Shown: positions 8,755-17,317, counted from the first letter of the stretch. The stretch: 64,000 nucleotides of DNA from Pseudomonadota bacterium (GCA_023404675.1 JAEYAW010000031.1:614072-678071); one strand, 5' to 3'. Program-made: numbers and translations. The notes: a model not told the origin generated them from the sequence alone.

Positions 8755-9703
8755 TGAGGACAACGTCCTTGAGCTCCGGCACCTGCTTCAGCATCCCGTA
8801 CCGCATCATCAGCTCGGCCGCCCGGGCGACCGACGCCGTCTCATGCTCCGGCTTCCACTGCGGCAGGTTCATCTCCATCGCGATGGCCTCCGGGAACCGC
8901 AGATACGCTGCAATCGCCTTCCGCGTGACTTCGGGATTTTCACGCGCATAGGCCTGCGCCGCCGCGAGCCCGCGCTGGAATTTGGCGACGATCTCCGGAT
9001 TCTCCGCCGCGTACTTGTCCGTCGTCATGTAGACGGTGATGGTCGCAGCCGATCCCACACCCTGAAACACGGAGAACAGCGAGCGCGAGCCCGCCTTCAG
9101 TCCGGCGGTCACGAACGGCGTCGGCATCCAGGCCGCGTCGAGCTTGCCGCTTTCCAGCAGCGCGTTCATTTCCGGGAACGGCACCTCGATCAGCTTCACC
9201 TTGCGATAATCGACGCCGCGTTGTTCGAGCATCGAATAAATGCCGACCTTGCCGATGTTGTTGATGGTGTTGACGGCGACGGTCTTTCCCTCAAGATCCT
9301 TCGGCTCCCTGATCGGTGAATCCTTCGCGACCAGAAGGCCGTCCCAGGCATCCTTGTCGTTGACGCCGGCAGAGGCAGCGGGCGCAACCATCTTGACCGG
9401 AAGCCCTCCGGCCTTGGCCAGATAAACCGACGGCGTGTTGGTGAAGGCGAAGGCGTAGGCCCCGGATAAAACCGCAGCCTGAAGCGCCGCGCCGCCCTGC
9501 GCGCCCATGTCGGGGACGACCTTGATCCCCTCCCTGGCGAAGATGCCCGCCTGCTCACCGACATAGAGCGGCGCGACGGCTGCAATCGGAAAGACGCCAA
9601 CCTTGACGGTGGGCAGTTCGTCGGCCGCGACGGAGCCACCAGCGGCCAAGCACGCAATCAGGCTGGCAATACAGAACGACTTCCTCAACCCAACAGCCAT
9701 CAT
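8744..9703 (-). CDS. ABC transporter periplasmic binding protein (NMT1/SsuA-like)
   Basis: A 319-residue exported protein: signal peptide (RKSFCIASLIACLAAGGSVAADE), then the mature start LPTVKVGVFPIAAVAPLYVGEQAGIF. This is typical of NMT1/THI5-like and SsuA-type binding proteins for sulfonates, nitrate, pyrimidine precursors and aromatic acids. ATG 9703 is preferred because GGGGGG lies 4-5 bp upstream; a longer reading to 9736 lacks such a site. It is first in a four-gene leftward transporter operon and overlaps the next gene. The upstream region contains a short palindrome TGATATTATCA near 9722-9732 whose role is unknown. Confidence 0.9.
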   Translation of the reverse strand: MMAVGLRKSFCIASLIACLAAGGSVAADELPTVKVGVFPIAAVAPLYVGEQAGIFAREGIKVVPDMGAQGGAALQAAVLSGAYAFAFTNTPSVYLAKAGGLPVKMVAPAASAGVNDKDAWDGLLVAKDSPIREPKDLEGKTVAVNTINNIGKVGIYSMLEQRGVDYRKVKLIEVPFPEMNALLESGKLDAAWMPTPFVTAGLKAGSRSLFSVFQGVGSAATITVYMTTDKYAAENPEIVAKFQRGLAAAQAYARENPEVTRKAIAAYLRFPEAIAMEMNLPQWKPEHETASVARAAELMMRYGMLKQVPELKDVVLNGF

Positions 9704-9903
9704 CCAGACCCCCCAGAATTGAACTGATATTATCAAGACGCATTCTTAGTTATATTCAGCATCGGGAGTGATGCGGACGTCAAGCCGATCTCTGCGCATT
9801 AATGCTGCAAGGGTGGACTAAAATAGCGCCGAAACGCCACCATAACTTGCATTTTCCCTGCCGGCTGGACAAATTGAGTCGCCGTGATGACGTAGAAATG
9901 TCA

Positions 9904-9931
9904 TTGACTGAGATAATTTCTCATTTATATG
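9904..9931 (+). promoter_or_regulatory. Candidate promoter with palindromic operator upstream of the pxpA-like operon
   Basis: TTGACT (9904-9909) and TATATG (9926-9931) are separated by 16 bp and form a plausible sigma-70 promoter. The inverted repeat CTGAGA-N5-TCTCAT (9908-9924) fills the spacer, the classic position for a repressor. ACTGAGATAATTTCTCA here matches 16 of 17 bases with the copy before hpaB. The distance to the GTG start at 9964 is 40 bp. Confidence 0.6.
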
Positions 9932-9963
9932 GTGAGACATTCGAAATCTGCCGGAGACCGACC

Positions 9964-10725
9964 GTGGCCGCATTCATCGACATCAACGCCGACGCGGGCG
10001 AAAGCTTCGGACGCTGGGCGCTCGGCGATGATGAGACTTTTCTACCCCACGTTTCGTCAGTCAACGTTGCCTGCGGCTTTCACGCGGGCGACCCGGTCAC
10101 CATGCGGCGAACCGTCCGGATCGCAAGGCAGCACGGTCTCGGTGTCGGCGCCCATCCGGGCTTACCGGATCTTCTGGGCTTCGGACGGCGCGTCATGTCG
10201 ATCGACGCGGACGAACTGGTGGATTCGATCCTGTTCCAGATCGGAGCCTTGAGCGCCATCGCGGCGACGGAAGGGGTGAAGCTTGCACACGTGAAGCCGC
10301 ATGGCGCGCTCTATAAGATGCTGTCCGTCGATCCGAAACTCTCGGCCACGGTCGGAAAGAGCATCAGCCAGTTTGATCCCAAGCTTTTCCTGGTGCTTCT
10401 GGCGGGCGCGGGCTCCGACGCCGCCGAAGCCGCTGGCGCCCGTGTCGTTCGCGAGGCGTTCATCGATCTGGACTACGATGCCGAAGGCGGACTTATCATC
10501 GAGCGAATCGCCACGCCGCGCAACCCCGAGATGGTCGCGGCGCGTGCCGTCCGCCTCGTCACCGAGGGCAAGCTGACGACAGTCGCCGGCAACGACATCG
10601 AGATCAAGGCGAGCACGCTCTGCCTGCACGGCGACCGGCCCAATTCGTCCGAGGTCGCCCGCGTGGTGCAGAAGACCCTTGGAGAAAACGGGATTAAGAT
10701 GGCTCCATTGGCGGATTTTGTATAG
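9964..10725 (+). CDS. LamB/YcsF-family protein (5-oxoprolinase subunit A, PxpA-like)
   Basis: A 253-residue protein with the diagnostic N-terminus IDINADAGESFG, then SSVNVACGFHAGDP and VKPHGALY, which place it in the LamB/YcsF (PxpA) family. PxpA normally works with PxpB and PxpC to hydrolyse 5-oxoproline with ATP; neither partner gene is nearby. GTG 9964 is taken as start: it has a GGAG-like site upstream, gives the usual family length, and the upstream ATG at 9802 would add 54 non-conserved residues and overlap the promoter. Being first in an operon with an IclR regulator, a tautomerase and a flavin reductase, it may act on a lactam or amide intermediate of that pathway instead of 5-oxoproline; that is conjecture. 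Confidence 0.85.
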   Translation: MAAFIDINADAGESFGRWALGDDETFLPHVSSVNVACGFHAGDPVTMRRTVRIARQHGLGVGAHPGLPDLLGFGRRVMSIDADELVDSILFQIGALSAIAATEGVKLAHVKPHGALYKMLSVDPKLSATVGKSISQFDPKLFLVLLAGAGSDAAEAAGARVVREAFIDLDYDAEGGLIIERIATPRNPEMVAARAVRLVTEGKLTTVAGNDIEIKASTLCLHGDRPNSSEVARVVQKTLGENGIKMAPLADFV

Positions 10726-10780
10726 TAACCGCTCATGATGAAAGCTGCCGGTCCGCAGCTGCCAAAATGAGGATTCGCCG

Positions 10781-11653
10781 ATGGCTGCACCACGAAACAC
10801 GCCGCGCAAGGCCACGCGCCGCACGGCAGCGTCAACGGGACGGCGCGGTCCCCAGCAGGGCATCAGCGGATTTCGCGTTCCGACGATTCAAAAACTCGGC
10901 GAGCTTCTGCGCCTGTTCATTCCTCATGCGGCCGGCGGCAGACCGGGCTCGGGCACCTGGAAGCTGCAGGATATCGCGCGCCACCTCGACTGGGACGATG
11001 CGACCACGCATCGTTTTCTTATCTCGCTGACCGAGATCGAGCTTCTGGAACGGCACAACGACGACGAGTTCTCCGTCGGCCTGATGACCGTCGAGCTCGC
11101 ATCTGTCTATCTGGCGACAAACCATCTTCGCAACGAGCTTATCAAGAAGATGGAATATCTGAGCGAGGTCTCCGGCCTCACCGCGCATATCGGCGTGCTG
11201 CAGGGCAATTCGATGACGATCATTGCGAGCCGGGAAGGCACGACCCCACTCAAGGCCCGCTCCCTGCTTGGCGAGCGGGTGCCCCTGCACGTGACGGCGG
11301 GGGGAAAGGCGATTCTATCCGTGCTGCCGGACAAGACGGTCAGCAAGATCATCAACGGCAAGCTCGACAAACTGGCGGCGAATTCCCGCACCGATCCGTC
11401 GGCCCTGATGAAGGACATCGAGGATGCCCGCAAGACAGGCATCGCCCGCGCCACGTCCGAATTCGCCGACGGGCTGTCGGGACTGGCCATTCCGATCCCG
11501 GCCGGGCATTTCGGTCCGTTTCCTGCTGCCCTCGCCTGCACGGGACCAACGGTCCTGCCGCTGAACTGGAATACCGCCGAGCAGGAGCTGATGGCGATAT
11601 CGGAGGCCATCCAGCATCGAGAGAACTTCGACATTCAGAGCGACGTGATCTGA
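10781..11653 (+). CDS. IclR-family transcriptional regulator
   Basis: A 290-residue regulator. After a basic tail (about residues 1-25) comes a winged-helix domain (VPTIQKLGELL to ERHNDDEFSVG, about 33-100), then the ligand-binding IclR domain with LRNELIKKMEYLSEVSG, TAHIGVLQG and the VPLHVTAGGKAILS motif. IclR proteins bind aromatic or acid metabolites and regulate neighbouring catabolic operons from palindromic sites. The start ATG has GAGGA upstream. It is the second gene of the rightward operon. The 17-bp palindromes at 6258-6274 and 9908-9924 are the natural candidates for its binding sites, though IclR operators vary too much for certainty. Confidence 0.9.
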   Translation: MAAPRNTPRKATRRTAASTGRRGPQQGISGFRVPTIQKLGELLRLFIPHAAGGRPGSGTWKLQDIARHLDWDDATTHRFLISLTEIELLERHNDDEFSVGLMTVELASVYLATNHLRNELIKKMEYLSEVSGLTAHIGVLQGNSMTIIASREGTTPLKARSLLGERVPLHVTAGGKAILSVLPDKTVSKIINGKLDKLAANSRTDPSALMKDIEDARKTGIARATSEFADGLSGLAIPIPAGHFGPFPAALACTGPTVLPLNWNTAEQELMAISEAIQHRENFDIQSDVI

Positions 11654-11684
11654 ACGCGCCGCAACTACTGAGGAGAACAGTAAC

Positions 11685-11918
11685 ATGCCGTTTATCCGGG
11701 TCGATTGGTTTCCAGGCCGCACGCTGGAACAGAAGCGCGAACTTGCCGAGGTTCTGACCCGCGAATTCGCCAGGATCGCCAAATGCAAGCCGGAGACCAT
11801 CAACTTCATCTTCACCGAGGTCAGCCGGGAAAGCTGGGGCCGGAACGGCAAGCTGTTCTGCGACGCTTATGAATACGAGAACGATCCTGTATCCGGATCG
11901 CCCAGGCCCGCGGAGTAA
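11685..11918 (+). CDS. 4-oxalocrotonate tautomerase-family protein
   Basis: A 77-residue protein beginning MPFIRVDWFPGRT, so that removal of Met exposes the catalytic Pro1 of the tautomerase superfamily. The following segment (EQKRELAEVLTREFARI) is the long helix, and INFIFTEVSRESWGRNGK matches the second strand region. Such enzymes ketonise or isomerise 2-hydroxymuconate-like products of aromatic ring cleavage. AGGAGA lies upstream of the ATG. It lies 31 bp after the IclR gene and 7 bp before the flavin-reductase start, so it is part of the operon and supports a meta-cleavage-type aromatic pathway. No ring-cleavage dioxygenase is present in the window. Confidence 0.85.
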   Translation: MPFIRVDWFPGRTLEQKRELAEVLTREFARIAKCKPETINFIFTEVSRESWGRNGKLFCDAYEYENDPVSGSPRPAE

Positions 11919-11925
11919 TGCGGTC

Positions 11926-12441
11926 ATGATGCAGCAAGCTGCCGATCGTTCGCCCGTGGAAATACCCGCGCTGGACGCAGCCGCCTTTCGCCACCTCATC
12001 GGCCATTTCCCGAGCGGGGTCACCGTGATCGCCGTGCAGGACAAGGACAACCAGTTCGGCGCGACCGCGAGCGCCTTCTGTTCGCTCTCGCTCGAACCGC
12101 CGATGGTGCTGGTATGCCTTCACAGCGCGATCGAGACCGCCCGGGCGATCGAGCGCGTCCGCCGTTTCTCGATCAGTATTCTGGGCGAAGGTCAGTCCGA
12201 GGTCGCGCTTCGCTTTGCCGCGAAGCGGCCGGACAAGTTCGACGATGTTTCGAACATCGAAACGCTGGGTGGGCATCCGGTCATCACCGACGCCGTCGCG
12301 CAATTGCACTGCGAGGTCGAGGAGGTCGCCGCTGGCGGCACCCACAGCGTGTTCATAAGCCGCGTTCTGGCCGCTCGCCTGAACTCGAACGCCCCGCTGA
12401 CATATTTTCGTGGTGGTTTTGGCCGCTTCGTTTCGCAATGA
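11926..12441 (+). CDS. Flavin reductase (HpaC-like, flavin reductase-like FMN-binding domain)
   Basis: A 171-residue split-barrel flavin reductase with FRHLIGHFPSGVTVI, FGATASAFCSLSLEPPMVLVCL, FSISILGEGQ and the C-terminal PLTYFRGGFGRF. These are all characteristic of NAD(P)H:flavin oxidoreductases that feed two-component monooxygenases. It would supply reduced flavin to the HpaB-like oxygenase at 4631-6217, although the two genes lie in opposite operons about 5.7 kb apart. ATG 11926 is chosen because it falls just after the tautomerase stop with GGAG upstream; a frame extending back to 11869 would overlap that gene without benefit. Confidence 0.9.
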   Translation: MMQQAADRSPVEIPALDAAAFRHLIGHFPSGVTVIAVQDKDNQFGATASAFCSLSLEPPMVLVCLHSAIETARAIERVRRFSISILGEGQSEVALRFAAKRPDKFDDVSNIETLGGHPVITDAVAQLHCEVEEVAAGGTHSVFISRVLAARLNSNAPLTYFRGGFGRFVSQ

Positions 12442-12498
12442 GCGTCGCTGGAGCGGCGACCCTTGCCGCTCCCCTCCACGAACGAGGCGCTGGCGGCG

Positions 12499-14784
12499 TT
12501 ATGCCACCATTGCTTCCCCCGCCGCTTTTGGGCGAGTGAGTTCCTCGATCTCCGCAGCGTCCTGCTCGCTCGGCGACGGACCTCCGAACAAATAGCCCTG
12601 GACTTCAAGGCATCCTTCCGCCCGGATCCGTTCCAGATGCGCCGAACTCTCGACGCCCTCGGCCACGGTCGTAACACCCAGCCGGCTCCCCAGATCGGCA
12701 ATGGCTTTGACGACGGCCGCGCAATCCGGCCGATCGACCGCATCGCGAACGAATGAGCCGTCGATCTTGATCTTGTCGAACGGAAACAGGCGCAGATGGG
12801 CAAGAGACGAAAAACCGGTGCCGAAATCGTCGAGCGCCACACGCACGCCGATCCGACGTAGCTGACGCAGATCGCCGAGCACGGCCGCCTCCTCCCCCAG
12901 AAGAGCGGTTTCAGTGACCTCGATCTCCAGCCGATCCGGTGCGAGCCCGGTTTCGGTGAGAGCCGAGAGAATTTCGGACACCAGCGTATCTTTTCCGAGC
13001 TGCAAGGCCGAGATATTGACTGCGACCCGTGCGCCGTCATCCCAGGCTGCCGCCTCGCGACACGCGCGGAACAGCACGAATCTGCCGAGCGCGCCGATCA
13101 GGCCACTCTGCTCCGCCACCGGGATGAACTCGGCCGGGGAGATCCAGCCGCGCTGGGGATGATACCACCTGATCAAAGCCTCGCGCGCTGTCACCCGGCC
13201 TGTCTCGATATCCACGATCGGCTGGTAAAAAACAAACAGGCCTCGGCGTTGAGCCAGCGCGGATCGCAGATGCGCTTCGAGATGAATCCGCTCCTGGATG
13301 CGCGCCTCCATGCTTGGCACAAACAATTTGTACGTCCCCTTGCCTGCCGCCTTCGCCGCATACAGTGCGATATCGGCCCGCGACAGCAGCGTCTCGGCAT
13401 CGCTGCCCTGGACCGGGGCAATCGCGATGCCGATTGACGCTCCCACCTCGAGGCGCCTGCTGGCTCCCAGGAAATAAGGCGCGCTCAACGCCCTGATGAG
13501 CGCGGACGCGAACGGAGCCGGATCCTCGTCATCGAAGATAGGGGCAACGACTGCGAACTCATCGCCTCCAAGTCTTGAGATAAAGGCTCCCGATTCCCTG
13601 CACGCAGAGCGCAACCGGTCCGCGACCATTCTCAGCAAGGCATCGCCAATCCGGTGCCCCTTGGTGTCGTTGATCAGCTTGAAGCCATCCAGATCGATGT
13701 AGAGAAGGCTGAAGGGACTGTCGGGAACAGCAAGCCGCGACCTCAGCTCCTCGTGAAGGGTGTTGCGATTGGCAAGGCCGGTCAGCGTATCGAAGTGAGC
13801 CAGTTGCCGAATCCTGCTCTCTGCCTCCACCTCCTTGGTGACGATGGCCCATGTCAGCATCGGGCCGAGATAGACTCCGTCGTCGCCATTCACCGCCGAG
13901 ATTTTCAGGTCGAGAACTTCCGGCCCCAGGTTGATGCGGGCGTTGTAAGGCAGATTGGCGGGATCGGAGAGAATGCGCCGCTGATGCTGAGGATGCCTGT
14001 GAAATACATCGATCGACGTACCAAGCAGATCGTCGGCCTTGATCGGCAGCAGATGCTCGATACGGCCAATGACGTCTCTTGACGCCTGATTGGCATAGTT
14101 GATCTTCAGCGTCTCAGGCTCGACCGTCATAACCGCGACCGGCATCTCATCGATCATGCGCAGAAGGCGATTCTGTTCCTTGTCCTTGATCTTCATATTG
14201 GTCCGCGCACTGACCAGCCGGGAAAAGTCGCGGCTCTGAATAAGCACAATGATGACTGCCACGCTCAGCACAAGAAACATGCTGGCCGACATCGCTCGAA
14301 ACGAAGCAATTCCGGTGTTGGCAAAAAAGCCGACGAACATGCCGCCACCGATCGCGGCGACGATGAGTGCCGCCGGACGCAGATGAATGAGACAGAACAT
14401 CGAGCCGATGATGCTGACCATCATAAAGAATGCGGCATGACTCTGTTCGAGAGCAGTTCCGTGGGGAAGCAGGGCCAGCCCCCAGGCCGTGAGTGCAATG
14501 ATCCACGCCGCTGCGAGAATCTTGGTGCGCCGAAACTCGCGCAAAGCAAGCGATGGGGTGACCGTCCGGTGCCGGTGCCGCCACCAGACGACGAATCGAA
14601 CCGCAACGTAAGCACAGAGGACGGCGGCGATGCCTGTCGTCATCCAGTCCGGCGCACGGCCGTAGAAGGTAAACGCCAGCATCACCACGGTCGCCACGAG
14701 GATGAAATAGAGCAGCGGAACTTGGCGCGAGAGGGCTTTGTATTGAGCCTTGATGAGATCGTCGTTGAGAACTGTCGAAGACAT
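12499..14784 (-). CDS. Membrane GGDEF-EAL protein with PAS-like sensor (c-di-GMP synthase/phosphodiesterase)
   Basis: About 761 residues from ATG 14784 (an upstream GTG at 14805 is possible). The order is: an N-terminal membrane region of roughly five to six hydrophobic segments (about residues 20-185), a PAS-like segment (MIDEMPVAVMTVEPETLKINYANQ onward), a GGDEF domain with HFDTLTGLANR and an intact GGDEF, and an EAL domain with EALIRW, DDFGTGFSSL, KIDGSFV and AEGVES. Both catalytic signatures look intact, so cyclase and phosphodiesterase activity are each possible. It is convergent with the flavin-reductase gene and transcribed alone. It would sense a membrane or cytoplasmic signal and adjust c-di-GMP for motility or attachment. 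Confidence 0.92.
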   Translation of the reverse strand: MSSTVLNDDLIKAQYKALSRQVPLLYFILVATVVMLAFTFYGRAPDWMTTGIAAVLCAYVAVRFVVWWRHRHRTVTPSLALREFRRTKILAAAWIIALTAWGLALLPHGTALEQSHAAFFMMVSIIGSMFCLIHLRPAALIVAAIGGGMFVGFFANTGIASFRAMSASMFLVLSVAVIIVLIQSRDFSRLVSARTNMKIKDKEQNRLLRMIDEMPVAVMTVEPETLKINYANQASRDVIGRIEHLLPIKADDLLGTSIDVFHRHPQHQRRILSDPANLPYNARINLGPEVLDLKISAVNGDDGVYLGPMLTWAIVTKEVEAESRIRQLAHFDTLTGLANRNTLHEELRSRLAVPDSPFSLLYIDLDGFKLINDTKGHRIGDALLRMVADRLRSACRESGAFISRLGGDEFAVVAPIFDDEDPAPFASALIRALSAPYFLGASRRLEVGASIGIAIAPVQGSDAETLLSRADIALYAAKAAGKGTYKLFVPSMEARIQERIHLEAHLRSALAQRRGLFVFYQPIVDIETGRVTAREALIRWYHPQRGWISPAEFIPVAEQSGLIGALGRFVLFRACREAAAWDDGARVAVNISALQLGKDTLVSEILSALTETGLAPDRLEIEVTETALLGEEAAVLGDLRQLRRIGVRVALDDFGTGFSSLAHLRLFPFDKIKIDGSFVRDAVDRPDCAAVVKAIADLGSRLGVTTVAEGVESSAHLERIRAEGCLEVQGYLFGGPSPSEQDAAEIEELTRPKAAGEAMVA

Positions 14785-15098
14785 GATGGCAAACCAGAGG
14801 GGCACTGAGTTCCACGGTAATGAAGCGAGGTTAATAATGTTGCAGGGTCAATGGCTTATCGCCGCAATCCATCAATCGCCCGGCCCGCATGAACAGACTC
14901 CTGTCAAGTTCGTCATGTCCGAGATTATGAATTGCATTCGACGAACCGGCCCGTCGAACGACAACAGCGCGTTGGCATCGATCTGTTTGTGACTTTTGCG
15001 ACGACGCACGTGCGGCGCCTCACCCAAAAACGGCTTCGCCGAAAAATGGCGGCACTCGGCAAGCCCTTGCTACTGGATAGCGCTTATCGCCCATAGCA

Positions 15099-15197
15099 TT
15101 TTCGAGCGAAGTGAATACCGGCCCGCGCAAAGAAAACGCGTCAAATCAAGAAACTGGAGCATGTCAGCGATCCGGCGAAAAGCTGACCTGCTCCAAG
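15099..15197 (+). repeat. Dispersed intergenic repeat, family A, copy 1
   Basis: The segment begins TTTTCGAGCGAAGTG, continues through AACGCGTCAAATCA and ends GAAAAGCTGACCTGCT. The same order of blocks occurs at 40941-41035 (TTTTCGAGCGAAGTG, AACGCGTCAAATCA, GAAAAGCTGGCTTGCT). The copies share about 95 bp with scattered differences and a 3-4 bp length change. From memory, elements starting this way are common between genes in Bradyrhizobium-group genomes. No coding function is evident. Confidence 0.7.
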
Positions 15198-15362
15198 GTG
15201 ACGCACGCAGAATCATTTCCGGCCGGCACGCGGGTCTGTCGCGTATGGCGACAGATGGCTTGCCGAAAGCCAGCTTGAATATCGATAAACTGAAGCGCGC
15301 CTGCGATGTGCCAAAATCAGACACTTTCACCGATCGCGCCTCTTCACCGATCGCACTTCCGG

Positions 15363-15393
15363 AAAATTGACATTAATCTGAAAATTCGACATT
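15363..15393 (+). promoter_or_regulatory. Direct repeats and TTGACA box upstream of the GntR gene
   Basis: AAAATTGACATT (15363-15374) is followed 6 bp later by AAAATTCGACATT (15381-15393). The first copy contains a consensus -35 TTGACA at 15367-15372; the second would overlap the -10 position. Repeats covering a promoter just before a GntR regulator are typical of autoregulatory sites. The -10 hexamer itself is poor. Confidence 0.4.
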
Positions 15394-15421
15394 TTACGGA
15401 TGGATTGAAACGCAAACGATC

Positions 15422-16267
15422 ATGGCATCCCGCAAGCCGAAACACGGATCGCGGCCTCCCGCGGCCAAACCGGGCCGCAAAGCTTCCGCTCCGGCACCAA
15501 GCCCGCGCCCCGCTTCCCGGACCAAAGCGGAAGGCCGCGGTCCCAAACGGATCGTCACCCATAAGCCCGACGGCGGCGGCTTCGCCACGCAGTCGGAAGC
15601 TGCCTATTCGCGGATTCGCGAAGACATCCTCTCCGGCACCTTGCCGCCGGCGCGAAAGCTCCTGCTCGAAAAATTGCGCGATGCCTACAATTTCGGATCG
15701 AGTCCGCTGCGCGAGGCACTCTCGCGTCTCGCCGCAGATCGGCTGGTCACCGCGCAGGGGCAGCGTGGCTACTGGGTCGCCTCGACGACCCGCGAGGAGT
15801 TCGATGACATCACGAACATGCGGCTCGTCCTTGAGCCGCTCGCGCTGGAGCGCTCTATCGCCAATGCAACGCTCGACTGGGAGAGCCGTCTCGTCGCAGT
15901 CTTTCACCGGCTGCGCCGCATCGAAGCCATGCTCGACACCGATCCCGGCCGACTCAGTGGCGAGTGGGACCGCGAGAACCGGGCCTTTCATCTGACGCTG
16001 ATCGACAATTGCGGATCGCCCTGGCACATGCGCTTCGTCGCAGCCCTGTCGGAGCAATCGGAGCGCTATCGCCGTCAGGCCGTCGCGCTGCGCGCGGTTC
16101 CGAAGGACGTGCTGCAACGCGAGCACAAGGCGATCTTCGATGCGGCCATCGAACGCGATGCCGCGCGGGCCGCAGAACTCCTGAAGACCCACATCCGCAA
16201 TTCGGCATCGAGCCTGTCGCACGCGCTGTTCAATACCACGCCGGATTCCGGCGTGCAGCTTGCGTAG
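15422..16267 (+). CDS. GntR-family (FadR/FCD) transcriptional regulator
   Basis: A 281-residue regulator. An unusual basic, Pro/Ala-rich N-terminal tail of about 55 residues precedes the winged helix (AAYSRIREDILSGTLPPARKLLLEKL, then SSPLREALSRLAADRLV). The C-terminal FCD helical domain has FDDITNMRLVLEPLALERSI, ENRAFHLTLIDNCGSPW and the metal-binding HKAIFDAAIERDAARA. FCD regulators respond to small carboxylates. No strong ribosome site is visible before the ATG. It converges on the acetoacetate-decarboxylase-like gene (17 bp between stops). The target operon cannot be assigned. Confidence 0.92.
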   Translation: MASRKPKHGSRPPAAKPGRKASAPAPSPRPASRTKAEGRGPKRIVTHKPDGGGFATQSEAAYSRIREDILSGTLPPARKLLLEKLRDAYNFGSSPLREALSRLAADRLVTAQGQRGYWVASTTREEFDDITNMRLVLEPLALERSIANATLDWESRLVAVFHRLRRIEAMLDTDPGRLSGEWDRENRAFHLTLIDNCGSPWHMRFVAALSEQSERYRRQAVALRAVPKDVLQREHKAIFDAAIERDAARAAELLKTHIRNSASSLSHALFNTTPDSGVQLA

Positions 16268-16283
16268 CAGACGATAAAATTCG

Positions 16284-17045
16284 TCACCCCTCGGGCTGAA
16301 GGTAGTCGAACACGACTTCGCCGAGCCCCAAGGTCAGGTCTGCGATATAGTGGCTCGCGGAGATCACCTCCCGCACCGGCAGGCGCGCCACATCGCACAG
16401 GGCGTGTTCGAAGAGCTGCAGCGCGGCGGGCCCGGACCACGCGCCCTTGAGCGTCACATCCTCCATGTAATAGCGGACCAGCTCGCAGATGCGTGGCGAT
16501 CCATCGACATGTGGAATGATCTTGATCATGAACGCAGGCTTGGCCATCGCCTTCGCAAAGGGCGCGAGATCGAGCTCGCGATGCTTGTAGCCCATCGTCG
16601 CGCTCACGCAGAGCACCGAGCCGTAATGCAGCGTGCCGACCAGCGTCTCCTGTTCGTGGATCAGCTTCGGCGTCGCCAGCTTTTTGGGAAAACCCCAGAT
16701 TTCCCGGCCGCCCGCGATCGGCGAGTTGTCGTCGAGATACATGGCGTGCACGAAGCCGCCCTCCTGCACCTCACCCGTCCGGGTCGTGAAGCGCACCGGG
16801 ATCACCTGCCCCGTCTCGGTGTAGTCACCAAAGCCGGTTGAATCCGGCATGCGGATGAACTCGTAACTCACGGTATCGCCGACGACCTCGAGCGGCTCGG
16901 GCACAATCGCGCGCAGACGATCAGGATCCGTGCGGTAAGTGATGACGACAAATTCGCGATTGTAGAACTTGTAGGGGGGCTTCGGATAAGAGGGATCGTG
17001 CAGCGGCATGGCGAAGGCCTTGGCGCGAACGTCGGCAATTTTCAT
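16284..17045 (-). CDS. Acetoacetate decarboxylase-family protein
   Basis: A 253-residue protein of the Adc family. The hallmark GREIWGFPKKLATPKL is at about residues 113-128; by analogy with the clostridial enzyme, Lys121 would be the Schiff-base lysine and Lys122 its pKa-tuning neighbour. Start ATG 17045 is chosen over a frame reaching 17120, whose extra 25 residues are not Adc-like. Classical Adc converts acetoacetate to acetone and CO2, but many bacterial homologues act as aldolase-dehydratases or lactonases in other pathways. It is divergent from the oleate-hydratase-family gene. Given both lysines and near-canonical length, decarboxylase chemistry is plausible. Confidence 0.88.
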   Translation of the reverse strand: MKIADVRAKAFAMPLHDPSYPKPPYKFYNREFVVITYRTDPDRLRAIVPEPLEVVGDTVSYEFIRMPDSTGFGDYTETGQVIPVRFTTRTGEVQEGGFVHAMYLDDNSPIAGGREIWGFPKKLATPKLIHEQETLVGTLHYGSVLCVSATMGYKHRELDLAPFAKAMAKPAFMIKIIPHVDGSPRICELVRYYMEDVTLKGAWSGPAALQLFEHALCDVARLPVREVISASHYIADLTLGLGEVVFDYLQPEG

Positions 17046-17317
17046 CGAAACATCCTCGTTGCCCGGATGGCGTCGGAATCTAACATTGAAAGGCAAGGCA
17101 AGTCTCGTACCGAACGCCATCGCGCAAGATCAGCCCATTTCGCCTCCGAATGCGTCCCATGGCGCAATCGGACGGAGCGAGCCATTCCATGCTCCAGATC
17201 AAGAACATGGAGCACGCCGGCGATATCATGGACAGCCGAACCGCTCCTGATTTCGACCGTTATCGCCACGCCGGGTCACGGCTGACCCGCAGCCGATGGC
17301 GTATGGGAAGGACTGTC

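Larger units (their letters stand above)
14785..15421. other. Intergenic region with one dispersed repeat and the GntR promoter
   Basis: About 640 bp between the divergent c-di-GMP gene and the GntR gene. Reading frames here (14750-14992 and 14996-15370) have no ribosome site or family resemblance, and the second merely translates the dispersed repeat. Beyond the repeat at 15099 and the direct repeats at 15363, I see no gene. Confidence 0.6.

Noticed and set aside
14996..15370. A 124-residue rightward frame between the c-di-GMP gene and the GntR gene
   Set aside because: It merely translates the family A dispersed repeat and has no ribosome site.
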